A DNA stretch of 64,000 nt from Hepsetus odoe (taxonomy: Eukaryota > Chordata > Actinopteri > Characiformes > Hepsetidae): contig CM029374.1 in the NCBI GenBank assembly GCA_017165825.1, positions 4,524,486 to 4,588,485 of the forward strand, in the 5' to 3' direction. Both the position numbers and the translations under genes were made by a program. The first letter of the stretch is position 1. The number at the start of each line of letters is the position of its first letter. The notes beneath the pieces were generated by a model. That model made no database searches and had not been told where the DNA came from. It saw only the letters and a program-made list of their open reading frames with translations. This document shows, piece after piece, positions 12,228 to 21,950 of this stretch.

Positions 12228-12536
12228 ATAATGACCAATCACGGATGAGGCCTTTAAACTTTAACCCGCATCCCTGACTCCCAGAAAGGTCCCATTTCTA
12301 AACGCTGCGCCTGATTGGTTAGCGTTCATCAGCAGTACACACCAGCCATGATGTTTAAACAGAAACTTGGTTTTTGGATATGCAGCCCTTTAAATACAAA
12401 GTGTAACACTAAGGTTCCCAACCCTGCACCACAGCTTACTGGCTGCTCTGCTCCGGACACCCCTGATCCGTCTAATCAACTAATGAAGAAGCCTGTCCTG
12501 GGACGTGGCGGGTGTGTTAGAGATGGGAAGAGTTGT
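12228..12536 (+). repeat. Direct repeat copy A, upstream of ltbp1 exon 1
   Basis: Closely similar to 16383-16651 (copy B). Shared stretches include AACGCTGCGCCTGATTGGTT, ACACACCAGCCATGATGTTT, TTTTGGATATGCAGCCCTTT and GGGACGTGGCGGGTGTGTTA. Copy A has small insertions, including one at about 12467-12489. Its right part (GGTTCCCAACCCTGCACCAC, then GGCCTCCAGGACCACTGG to about 12567) resembles the inverted ends of a hAT-like MITE, so part is a dispersed element. Confidence 0.85.
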
Positions 12537-12727
12537 GCAGGGCTGAGGGGCCTCCAGGACCACTGGCCTAAGGTAAACATTTTGGTTTATGTTGGACGGA
12601 TGTCAGCGGGGCGGCATGTTTTGAGACTGTCAAAAACATCTTTTTTTATATTCATCATAGGATTCTCCACAAGATTGTAGCAGACATGGCCAAAATGAAG
12701 CTTCACTGTTTTCAGAGACTCTCTCTT

Positions 12728-12752
12728 TCTGTGTGTGTGTGTGTGTGTGTGC
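12728..12752. repeat. GT microsatellite
   Basis: Simple (TG)n run upstream of the ltbp1 promoter region. Confidence 0.9.
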
Positions 12753-12864
12753 TCCCCAAAACTGACAGTCTGCTCTTTGTTTTTCTACAGTTGATGTGTG
12801 ACATAATCAGATTTCGGAAAATAGGGACAGTGCTGTAGTTCTGTGCCCTCCAGTGCAGTGTGCT

Positions 12865-12876
12865 AGTCACGTGACT
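12865..12876. promoter_or_regulatory. Palindromic E-box upstream of ltbp1
   Basis: AGTCACGTGACT is a perfect 12-bp palindrome centred on CACGTG, the preferred site of USF, MITF and TFE bHLH-zip factors. It lies about 545 bp before the ltbp1 start codon. Function is inferred from the motif only. Confidence 0.45.
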
Positions 12877-13016
12877 GAACCCTACGAATAGACAGCTGCT
12901 TTTTTTTAGGGAGGGGGTACTTTAGGAACTTTTGGGGGCTTTTTTTTTTTTTAACAAGTTCATGGGTGGGTTTGGTGGGGGGGGGAGGATGTTGTCCGGC
13001 CCTCAAGACCCACCAG

Positions 13017-13024
13017 TGACGTCA
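13017..13024. promoter_or_regulatory. Consensus CRE (TGACGTCA)
   Basis: Perfect 8-bp cyclic-AMP response element about 395 bp before the ltbp1 ATG and just left of the CpG-rich segment. This is a common position for CREB/ATF sites in vertebrate promoters. Motif evidence only. Confidence 0.5.
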
Positions 13025-13296
13025 TGTCTGTTCTCACATTGCAAACTTTTTTTTTTTTTTTTTTTTTGAAGTTCTCTCCTCTAGAGCGCGAGCTCAGAAA
13101 CAGCGCGCGCTCTCGCTCTCAGCGCCTCCAAGGGAGGAGAAGCGGACGATTTGGACTTTTTCTCCCCTCCCTTCGCCCTCTCCAGCCCTCCTTTCTTTCT
13201 CCACTTTCTCTACCACTCTCTCCCTACGTGTCGCGCTGTGGAGTTTTCCTTTTTTCTCCCTCCTTCGGTCAGAACTTTTTCTTCAAGTCCGCTCGG

Positions 13297-13311
13297 ATGG
13301 CCGCTAGATGA
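13297..13311 (+). CDS. Minimal upstream ORF (4 codons) before ltbp1
   Basis: ATG GCC GCT AGA TGA, encoding M-A-A-R, lies 122 bp before the ltbp1 ATG. If transcription starts upstream of it, ribosomes would meet it first and it could damp translation. It depends on an unknown transcription start, and coding use is unproven. Confidence 0.25.
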   Translation: MAAR

Positions 13312-13418
13312 CACCGCGCAAACTTTAGTCCCCCCGCGCTTTAACTCTCTCTCTCTCTCTCTCTCTCCCTCTCTCTCCCTCTCTCACCCCCTCTCTCACC
13401 CCGTGCTGAAGCGGCCGC

Positions 13419-13684
13419 ATGGCTCCTCCGCGCTGGCTCTCGGTCTTGTCCTGCTTGGCGCTGTTCTGCTGCGCGGCGCTGGCGGCGGCCGGCGGTTCGG
13501 TCCGGACGGTGTTGGTGGTGCAGCCCGGCCGCATCAGCTCCATCTCCTCGCGCGCGCCCGCCGACGGCCAGCCGCGCTCCTTCAGCGTGCAGCTCGCGGA
13601 CAGACCCGCCGCACAGGTGCGCACCCGCAGGACCGGCCCGCACACACACGGACACACCGGTCAGCAGATCCTCAAAGTCTCTGG
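13419..13684 (+). CDS. ltbp1: LTBP1 (long form) exon 1: signal peptide and N-terminus
   Basis: First coding exon of latent TGF-beta binding protein 1, a secreted matrix glycoprotein that anchors latent TGF-beta. The start is supported by an in-frame TGA 12 nt upstream. The product opens with a signal peptide (MAPPRWLSVLSCLALFCC, then Ala-rich to about residue 25). Next comes VRTVLVVQPGR, equivalent to the human RRITYVVHPG block, then PRSFSVQLADR (human PRSRTFNVALNAR). A basic RTRR patch follows. The donor GTAAGC at 13685 leaves two bases (GG), and exon 2 begins with T, giving Gly then VNVCGG as in human. An alternative donor at 13617 is out of phase. The exon is shorter than the human one, lacking its long Pro-rich stretch. 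Confidence 0.93.
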
Positions 13685-16222
13685 GTAAGCAGCGGCACAC
13701 ATGGGACAGCAGCAAGGGACAGTGCTGGGACACCTGTGGGGGAGGGGGCACAGGTGGAGAGAGACTGTGTGTTGGACAGGTTGGGACATATGGGACAGTG
13801 TGGGACTTGAGGGAAAGTGTATTGAACGGTGTATGATATATGGAAAAGTGTGTTGGGCACAGGAAAAGTCTTGAACAATGTGAATCATATGGGATGGTAT
13901 GTTAGGGCAGAGTGGGACATTTGAGATTTTGGACATTTGAGACAGTATTTTGGGCAGGGTGGGACATATTGCATAGTGTGTGGGTCAATATGGACAGTTT
14001 GGGACATATTGGAATAGTGTGTTGGGCAGTGTGAACAGTGTGGGATGTATTGGAATAGTGTGTTGGGTAGTGTGGACAGTGTGGGATGTATTGGAATAGT
14101 GTGTTGGGTAGTATGGATGGTGTGGGATGCATTGGAATAGTGTGTTGGGTAGTATGGATGGTGTGGGATGTATTGGAATAGTGTGTTGGGTAGTATGGAT
14201 GGTGTGGGATGTATTGGAATAGTGTGTTGGGCAGTGTGGACGGTGTGGGATGTATTGGAATAGTGTGTTGGGCAGTGTGAACAGTCTGGTATGTATTGGA
14301 ATAGTGTGTTGGGTAGTATGGACGGTGTGGGATGTATTAGAATAGTGTGTTGGGCAGTGTGGACAGTGTGGGACATATTGGAATAGTGTGTTGGGTAGTG
14401 TGGACAGTGTGGGACGTATTGGAATAGTGTGTTGGGTAGTGTGGACAGTGTGGGATGTATTGGAATAGTGTGTTGGGTAGTATGGATGGTGTGGGACATA
14501 TTGGAATAGTGTGTTGGGCAGTGTGGGACATAGGGATTGTGTGTTGGGCAGTGTGGACAGTGTGGGATATATTGGAATAGTGTGTTGGGCAGTGTGGACA
14601 GTGTGGGACATATTGGAATAGTGTGTTGGACAGTGTGGGACATAGGGATTGTATGTTGGGCAATGTGGGAAATATAGGAAAGTCTTTTTGGCAGAGTGTG
14701 TCAGTGTGTTTGGCAGTGTGGGTCAGTGTGTGGACAGCATGGTCAGTAATACAGGTCTTTTTAAACAGTTTGTTGAGAAGTGTTGGTCATATTGACAGTG
14801 TGTTGGTCAGTGTGGGACATATGGTACAGTGTATTGAGTAGTTTGGCACATATAGGACAGCGTGTTGGAGAGGATAGATTATATGGGACAAAGTGTTGAG
14901 CCAAGTGGGACACATGAATGGGATATTGGTGAGTATTGTGGAACATATGGAATAGTGTGTTGGGTATTGTGGTTTATATGGGACAATGTGTTGGGCAGTG
15001 TGGGATGTTTGGGACAGTGTGTTGGGCTGTATGGGAGATATGAGACAGTGTTGGGGAGTTTGGGACATACAGGACAGTGTGTTGGGTAGTTTGGCTCATA
15101 TAGGACAGTGTGTTGGGTAGTTTGGCTCATATAGGACAGTGTGTTGAGTGGTTTGGCTCATATAGGACAGTGTGTTGAGTGGTTTGGCTCATATAGGACA
15201 GTGTGTTGAGTAGTTCGGCTCAAATGGGACAATGTGTTGAGTAGTTTAGCTCATATGGGACACTGTGTTAGGGATTGTGGCTGATATGGGACAGAGTGTT
15301 GGGCTGTGGCTCATATGGGACATTTTTTTAGGGAATGTGGCTGATATGGGACAGTGTTTTGGGCTGTGGCTTATATAAAACAGTGTGTTAGGGATTGTGG
15401 CTGATAAGGGGCAGTGTGTTAAGGATTGAGGCTCATATGGGACAGTGTGTTAGGGATTGTGGCTGATATGGGACAGTGTGTTAGGGATTGTGACTCATAT
15501 GGGACAGTGTGTTGGGCATCTCCATTACCTGACCTCCAAGAGTAACCAGTTTGGGACATGTTGGCAGAAGAGGCTGAGGACATTTGTCTCATTCAGTTAT
15601 TCTTTTTGGCCGTGAAACTGGACGAAAATCGTTTCCACAGCCGCGTCATTGTTCTTCACTGTTTGCTGTGTCAGCAGTTCTCCGTGCCTGCTGGCCCTCA
15701 GAGGCCACGTGCCCCTTTACAGGGAACCCTTTGCCCATAATGAGAACTTCCAGAAGTCCACCCATTCCCACGGGCTTTAACTGCAACAAGAAAAAGCGAA
15801 GGCGGCTGGAGTTGCTGTTTGTGTTTGGAGTGTGGAGCAGTGGAGATGGTAGGGGAGCAGCAGTGGGAGAGGAATGATTAGAATGGTATTCCCATCCAGC
15901 TCTGGCCAGAGGCTCTCACTTTTACCCCCAGAGAGAAAAGACTGGCGGCACACAGCGCTGGGTGGGACAGGGGCAGATCTGAGGGTTACACTTAGGTCAA
16001 TGGGTCCGTTAGTGTGAGTGTGTGTGTGTGTGTGTGGGGATGCTTCTGGGTGTTGTTTTCCAGTTAGTGCACTGTGAGTGTGTGTGTGCATTGCTTGTGT
16101 GTGTGTTAAGACCTGATCCACAGTTTAAAAGTAATTCAGAGGAGAAGGGTTTCGCAGAGTGTGTACTTGTGAAAATGTGTGAGGCCGAGAAAGCCACTGT
16201 GTGTCTCTGGGTGTTGTTGCAG
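13685..16222 (+). other. ltbp1: ltbp1 intron 1
   Basis: GT-AG intron of 2,538 bp, phase 2, with donor GGGTAAGC and acceptor TTGTTGCAG. It is mostly the minisatellite described separately. The right part (15530-16222) is ordinary sequence with a GT microsatellite at 16013-16036. Confidence 0.9.
13690..15520. repeat. C-poor 41-bp / 31-bp minisatellite
   Basis: Tandem array directly after exon 1. About 13985-14690 consists of 41-bp units (TGGGATGTATTGGAATAGTG plus a GTGTTGGGTAGTATGGATG-type half); successive starts at 14164 and 14205 fix the period. About 14990-15520 has related 31-bp units (GTTTGGCTCATATAGGACAG plus TGTGTTGAGTG). The + strand is rich in G and T and poor in C. Because 41 is not a multiple of 3 and no unit carries a minus-strand stop, long overlapping antisense open frames (up to 252 codons, rich in HTIPIHPT-type units) appear. 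These are repeat artefacts, not genes. Confidence 0.93.
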
Positions 16223-16293
16223 TGTAAACGTCTGTGGAGGGCAGTGCTGTATTGGATGGAGCAAGGCCCCTGGATCCCAGCGCTGCACAAAGC
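16223..16293 (+). CDS. ltbp1: LTBP1 exon 2: four-cysteine segment
   Basis: A 71-nt exon. After the first T, which completes Gly with exon 1, it reads VNVCGGQCCIGWSKAPGSQR and then CTK. Human LTBP1 has VNVCGGRCCHGWSKAPGSQR as I recall it, so identity is nearly complete. LTBP2 and LTBP4 have a different sequence after CCPGW, which supports the LTBP1 name. The donor C-GTAAGT leaves one base (C), and exon 3 begins CC, giving Pro as in the human TKP junction. The cysteines belong to the N-terminal Cys-rich segment just before the first EGF-like domain. Confidence 0.95.
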
Positions 16294-16382
16294 GTAAGTA
16301 TCACAACTCTACTATAACATTTCCCCACCCTTTCACTCCGCCACTGCACTGTACGATAGGACTAACCCTCTGATTATGACGT

Positions 16383-16651
16383 ATAATGACCCATCACGCA
16401 TTAGGCCTTTAACCTGCATCCCAGAAAGATCCCGTTTCTAAACGCTGCGCCTGATTGGTTAGCGTTGTTCAGCACTACACACCAGCCATGATGTTTAAAC
16501 AGAAACTTCGTTTTTGGATATGCAGCCCTTTAAATAAAATATGTAAAACAAAGGTTCCCAACCCTGCACCACAGCTTAGTGGCTGCTCTGCTCCGGACAC
16601 CCCTGAGCCTGTCCTGGGACGTGGCGGGTGTGTTAGAGATGGGAAGAGGTG
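16383..16651 (+). repeat. Direct repeat copy B, in ltbp1 intron 2
   Basis: Partner of 12228-12536 in the same orientation. It lacks the short insertion of copy A after CGGACACCCCTGA. The two copies flank exon 1, intron 1 and exon 2, about 4.15 kb apart. Confidence 0.85.
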
Positions 16652-16691
16652 TCACTGATGCAAACAAAGTTTTGTAGCATTAATTGATAGA

Positions 16692-16908
16692 GGCAGTACA
16701 GGCCTAATGGTTTGGGATTAATCCCCAAAATCAGAAAGGTTGTGGGATTGAGTCGGTAGGTTGCCCTGAAGCAAGGTACCGTCCCCATCAGTGCTCCCCG
16801 GGTACGGGATACGCTACTGATGCACCGTGGGTGAAATGCAGAGGACTCATTTGGTTGTGGTTCACTGTGAGCTGTGCCGTGTTTCCCAATGACAGTCCCT
16901 TCACTTCA
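16692..16908 (+). mobile_element. tRNA-derived SINE (+)
   Basis: Degenerate copy: GGCCTAATGGTTTGGG head, GGTTGCCCTGAAGCAAGGTA body, and a GTGGTTCACTGTGAGCTGTG tail block ending in CTTCACTTC. Confidence 0.75.
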
Positions 16909-17860
16909 TTGGGTGTCATTTGAGGAGCTCAGTCCTCTGTGAGGTGAGAAACCATCCCTTCAAAAAAGTGTCCCATCAGAAATGTCCAACAGCATCCAGA
17001 GCTGATAGACCTGTCGCTGTAGGGGCGGGGCTTTTCCACCTGTTCTCTCTGTGTAAGCTGCACATGCACTCACCCACTAGTAGAGAGCATGGGATACTTA
17101 GACCGTATCACTGTTATCCACCTCTCTGTAGATCAGGACAAATGGTGTCTGCACCAGTGTCCTCTCATATGGTCTTTGGTCTTAGCAATGATGAGAATGA
17201 AGTTTTTGGACTTTTTTGTTAGAAGCTTGTTTAATCTTTTTTTCAGAATGTTCTGTTTTTTTAACCCTATTGCCACAAATGGTCCACAGAGGAGTTTTTT
17301 TGGTTTTCATCCAAGAGTGTGGGGCTTATGCTCTGTAGTGTTATTATTATATCCCCCCTTTACGTGCATGTGTAAGGACTGTCCTTTAGGGGTGCGATCA
17401 CTGGCTTTACCACTGCAAACTGTACAGTCTATCCTTGAGTAATGGACTTTCTGTACTGACACTGGCGTTGCGGGACAGTACTAACTTATAGCTGTATTGA
17501 TCGGTAATTAGTATAATATCCACGACGATAATGCACTCCATAAAAAACGATGTCCTTGCTGCCTCGCTGTTAGAAATACAGCGTGTCAGCTTCTCGTTGC
17601 ACCAGCAGCTTGGATTTAAACTACTTTACATTAATGAGGAAATATATTCATGTCCACCCACTATTTGTATTCATTAATATGAGCGCTCGTTTGAAAGATA
17701 CCAGAACTTAACCACCTAGCTGAATTTTTCAGGGCAGTCCGTCAGATCAGACCTGAGAAAATGCTCCGCATGACCTCTCTGGGCCTCCAGGTCCGATTTG
17801 GAGGATGCTGCAAAAACACACCTCGCTGTAGAGAAAAGATTTTGAAAAAACAATTGTTCC

Positions 17861-18108
17861 AAGTGAAATAAAAGTGTCTGTTTGTCATTGTGAGCACACA
17901 GCACAGCACATGGTGAACCACAATGAAAAGGTTCTCTCCATTTAACCCACACACAGTGCAGCAGGGGAAAGCCAGACCTCAGCACCTGGGAAGGTCATTT
18001 GAAGGCTCTGGGGACCGTACCTTGTTCAAGGGTAATCGACTGGTCTAGGACTCAAACCCACAACCTTTCTGGGGCCTGGTTCCTACCCATTGCTCCATCA
18101 CCGTCCTG
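17861..18108 (-). mobile_element. tRNA-derived SINE (-)
   Basis: Reverse copy: AAGTGAAATAAAAGTG tail, CACAGCACAGCACATGGTGA block, CTTGTTCAAGGGTAATC body, and a degenerate head ending near 18108. Confidence 0.8.
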
Positions 18109-18435
18109 GTCATAAAGTTTCTTTAAAGAGCAAAAAATACTGCGTGCAGGTTCATCACCTTCACTTTAAACGCAAAGGCAGGTGAGACCAGCGGTGATGC
18201 TGTTTGTTCAGCTTTAACCAGTTCACTGGCAGTTAACATTAACACACACACTGAAGGAGTGACCGGTACAGTGTGTGATTTAGGTCCTGTGCATTTGTAG
18301 AGGAGCCAAGAGGACACCTAACTGTGCCTCAGATAAAAGACTGACAGAAACGCACACTGTTTTTATGGTGGCTTTTATAAATAACCACAGTGGCAGCTGC
18401 AGATCCCACCTGTGAGCCAAATCACTGCTGTCAGG

Positions 18436-18712
18436 CCCAGAGAGGGGGAGGGAGAGAGAGGAAGAGAGAGAGCGGAGAAAGAGAGCGTGAGAGAGAAAGG
18501 GGGTTATAAAGTGAAGAAAAGTCCAGAATGAGAGAGGAGGAAAGAGAGAAGATGGGAGGGATAGAGATGAGGAAACAGTTGGATAGAGAGAAATGGAGGA
18601 TATGCAATAAAGAAAAGTCCAGACAGAGAGCGGGATAGAGCAAGGGTAATTTGAGAAAAGAAAGCGGAAAGGGAGGCAGAAAAAAGTGGGAGAGAAAGAG
18701 AGAACGTGTGGT
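18436..18712 (+). repeat. Polypurine (GA-rich) tract
   Basis: About 275 bp in which the + strand is almost all purine (GAGAGAGG-type with AAAG interruptions). It is low complexity, and the antisense open frame over it is an artefact. Confidence 0.85.
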
Positions 18713-18863
18713 GGCCAATGTGTCAGTTTGATATCCTTATAATGAGAAGTGACAAAGCCAATGAAAAAATGTGTTTTATAAAATGAGGTTATATCTCATA
18801 CCGTTAACATTAACATATTAACCATTTCTAATTTTTAAATAAAGCTTGGATTACTAAATTATT

Positions 18864-19512
18864 TACAGTATAGGTGAGGTCTGCAGTAGGGGTGATGGAT
18901 GCATAGAGGTGGGACCACACCAAGGATCACCACTGAGCCCTTTCTTGTTTGCAGGGGTGTTGGACAGGTTGACGCAGAAGGTTTTACAGGAGTCCCCGTG
19001 GACGATGATGTCTGCAGATGATATTGTGATCTGTAGTGAGAGCAGGGAGCAGCTCGAGGAGACCCTGCAGAGATGGAGATATGCTCTAGAGAGGAATAAA
19101 AGTCTGTAAGACAATACATGAGTGTGAACGAAAGGACAGCGGAGTGGTTAAGATGCGGAGGGTAGAAGTGGTGAAGGAGTTTAAAAACTTGGGTTCAGCA
19201 GTACAGATTGACAGGTAGTGAGGAAGAGAGATGAAGGCAGGTTGGAGTGATGGGAGTGAGTTGTGACAGAAGAGTATACAGGGTGGTAGTGAAACCTGCT
19301 GTGTTATATGGCTTGAAGATGGTAGCGCAAAAACAGGAGGCGGAACTGGAGACGTTGAAGATGCGGAGACTTGTGCCGAGAGTGACGAAGATGGACAGGA
19401 TTAGGACAAGTGTATTACAGGGACAGCTCAGAAAGGACATTTTGGAGACCAAGTCAGAGAGGGGAAATTGCGTCGGGTTGGATGTCAACGATGTTGAGGA
19501 TTTAGTTTTTTC
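18864..19512 (+). mobile_element. LINE reverse-transcriptase fragment
   Basis: Plus-strand remnant of the same LINE group as 8922-9433, reaching further 5'. The frame at 18909 shows GPHQGSPLSPFLFAGVLDRL, then SADDIVICSESREQLEETLQ. The ADD is the catalytic motif of reverse transcriptase, normally FADD or YADD and here SADD. Further on, CDRRVYRVVVKPAVLYGLK matches the 8922 copy. Stops and frameshifts break the frame, so it is a dead copy. Confidence 0.88.
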
Positions 19513-19579
19513 TTCACAGCAACTAGATGTAAGCTATGCTACCTAGTGAGCGGGACAGCTAAAATATTGTTTCAGTTTA

Positions 19580-19816
19580 AAAGTGAAAGTGAAAGTAACT
19601 GTCATTGTTTATACACAGCACACAGTGAACCACAACAAAATGTTTTCTCTGCATTTCACCCCCACACAAAGTGCAGCAGTGGGCAGCCATATCCAGCACC
19701 CTGGGAGCAGTGATGGGGACGATACCTTGCTCAAGGGTACCTCAAGGCAGCCTAGTGTTCCGGGATTCAAAACCCAGGACCTTCTGATTATGGGGCCTGT
19801 TCTCTAACCAGTAAAG
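19580..19816 (-). mobile_element. tRNA-derived SINE (-)
   Basis: Tail AAAGTGAAAGTGAAAGTAAC, CACAGCACACAGTGAACCAC block, ACCTTGCTCAAGGGTACCTC body, and a head ending GTTCTCTAACCAGT. Confidence 0.85.
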
Positions 19817-20039
19817 GTCAAGTGTTCACGTATGAATTATAAACATCAGAAGATGCCTTTTTTATTCAGCTAGCCAAACTGCCTGCTTGAGTGTAGCATT
19901 TAGTTACTTTCCACGTGTTTCCACTTCATCTTCTAAAACCTCAGGAGAAAACAGAGTGATAACTATCACGTGTTGTGAAAATGTCATATTTTTAGCTTAT
20001 CGGCCAGTCTTATATGCCAGGACTTTGCTTGAGCTAGAG

Positions 20040-20117
20040 CGTGGCCTTGAGGGAGGGAGGAAGGGAGGGAGAGGAAAAGGAGCAGACACACATAGACAGA
20101 CAGACAGACACTAACAC
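20040..20117 (+). repeat. GGGA / AGAC simple repeats
   Basis: GAGGGAGGGAGGAAGGG followed by ACAGACAGACAGACAG. Low complexity. Confidence 0.85.
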
Positions 20118-20193
20118 AGAGAGAGCGAGGCCAGACAGATGAGCCTATCACTGTCTTTCTTCTTGCTCACCAAGAGAATGGAATCACTTCCTC

Positions 20194-20228
20194 ATTGGCT
20201 CTGAAGCTCGGCCAGCAGGTTATATAAG
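20194..20228 (+). promoter_or_regulatory. CCAAT/TATA-like pair inside intron 2
   Basis: A reverse CCAAT (ATTGG, 20194-20198) sits 22 bp before TATATAAG (20221-20228). This layout resembles a small TATA promoter within ltbp1. No first exon with a recognisable product follows, so this is only a candidate. Confidence 0.2.
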
Positions 20229-21696
20229 AGACAGGCTGCTCTGAGAGCCGAAGCCTCAGGGGATGTTGGTGGGGGTGGGGCGAGGGTGTTCTCAGAGGTT
20301 GCACGTCTCTCCTTCCCCACCAGCCACCACCTGCCTCTTACTTTTAATAGACGTTTTTGTTCCCGACCTTTGACACGTTAGGCTTAATAGATGGTTTTTG
20401 GCTGTTCCTGCCTCTCGTGTGTAATTGATATCTCGTCTGCAGCCTCCCCTAAGTCATCGCTTCTACCTCCCACTCTGTTCGCCATCTCCAGGTTGATAAA
20501 ATGCCCTTTTTTTTTCGCCTAGGATCTTTCACTAAGGTTATTTCTAAGGCCTGTGGAGCATTTTTCGAAGGAATGCTTTTGCGCCTAAGCCACCCATCTC
20601 ATACATCAGATTGGAATCTCTTTTTTTTTTTTTTCCTGCAGACTACAAATATCACGCAGACGCTTTCGGCCCAGAGCACGTTCCTCATAGGCTCAGCCAG
20701 CTGTCTAAGTCCTGGATCCTGAAGCCCCATGGGTCGAATGAATCTGGGCTTGATTCTCAAGCGGTTTTTCTACAAACTGTGCATTCATCAGTAGCTGAGG
20801 CCCAGCAGATGGTTGTTCCTATAGAAGAGGCCTTTGTGCATATGGTTCTGAGGTCACTGTTGAACATGGCTCAAGTTTATATGTGTGTTTACAAGTCAAC
20901 TGCATCAGTTGTGCTCCATCACTGTTGAACGTGCAGGCCATTACTTTTGCACAGGTTTATTTCTAGGATTGGCTTTTTTATGCCATTTTTATGCATTTTA
21001 TGCCATTCTTTATTTTGAAAGGATTTTGAAAGTTTTTTTTATGAATGAAAAATGCAGTTTTGTAAAATCAGAAATACCCAAATAGAATCGTTTTGTCACT
21101 GAGACCAGGAGGTGGACTTTAATGAGATTGAGCTAACGCTAAAGCTAACTGGTACAACAGTAGATTAAAGGCTTGCATTTTGTAGTTAAAAGACGATTGT
21201 AACAAATTTTCCTAACAACAAATTGTCAGAATTGTTCTAGGAGAGCGATAGAAACCTGTTGGAGCATCTACATTCCTCATGCTTCACACGGAAGTTATGA
21301 CATGAGAAGTTATAAAAACATAACCTGATGACATGTTTTTTACAATGTTTTCATGTTGGCGTCTGATTGCAATTATTTAAGCTGAAGATGGCTATTTTGT
21401 ATTCAGAAACAATAGTTTTTCTTGTCTTTTAGGTAAGAAAGTACTACAGTACTGCTTTTACTGTGTTCCTAAGTTCTGCTTTAGAACAGCAGGGTTAAAT
21501 TCTTAGAAGATTCAATGAATAACCAGTTTGAATGTGGATTTGCCTGAATAAGCATCGGTTAGGTCTAACATGTAAGATTATCCACCAGAACCAGTTACGA
21601 TCAACAAATAACTATTTGATTACCGGTTATTCCTTTAATGGGACCGCTTTTAAACATCTCTCCAGGTCTACTGGAAGTACTAGATAAGTCACTGAC

Positions 21697-21848
21697 TGAG
21701 AATATGAGCTCCCTGCGATGGGCTGGCGACCTGTCCAGGGTGCGTCCCCCGTCCTCGCCCTGTGTGCGCTGGGTTGGACACCAGCACTCCCTCGCGACCC
21801 CGTTTGGGACAAGCGGCAGATAATGGATGGATGGATGAGAATATGAGC
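21697..21848 (+). mobile_element. 5'-truncated LINE/SINE tail with 13-bp target-site duplication
   Basis: The insert 21710-21835 is the same tail as in the mosaic SINE at 7257 (GATGGGCTGGCGACCTGTCC to ATGG repeats). It is flanked by a perfect 13-bp repeat TGAGAATATGAGC at 21697-21709 and 21836-21848. This is a classic 5'-truncated target-primed insertion, and the perfect duplication suggests a young age. Confidence 0.88.
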
Positions 21849-21950
21849 AGCAGTGTAACCATTGGTAGTCTCAGATCGTAACCCGTGCTATTTCAATGCC
21901 AGAACTCTTTATGGAAGGATTTACACCGCCTTTCTGCAGCTGCTCACCCT

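Larger units (their letters stand above)
13070..13684 (+). promoter_or_regulatory. ltbp1: CpG-rich promoter/5' UTR region of ltbp1
   Basis: Base composition changes sharply here: CG dinucleotides are frequent (for example GAGCGCGAGC, CAGCGCGCGC, GCGGCCGC) while the flanks are AT-rich and CpG-poor. No clear TATA box was seen, so dispersed initiation is likely. A CT microsatellite (about 13346-13388) sits in the probable 5' UTR. The exact transcription start cannot be read from sequence. Confidence 0.65.

Noticed and set aside
13617..13622. Alternative exon 1 donor (CAG-GTGCGC)
   Set aside because: It would end exon 1 in phase 0, but exon 2 needs phase 2 to give the conserved Gly-Val-Asn-Val-Cys junction.
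13151..13810. 219-codon frame across the promoter, exon 1 and intron 1
   Set aside because: Starts at TTG, is in a different frame from the conserved LTBP1 N-terminus, and runs through the splice donor. It stays open only because of high GC and CT repeats.
13690..15520. CRISPR-like array of regular repeats
   Set aside because: Units are contiguous with no unique spacers, in a vertebrate intron. It is a minisatellite.
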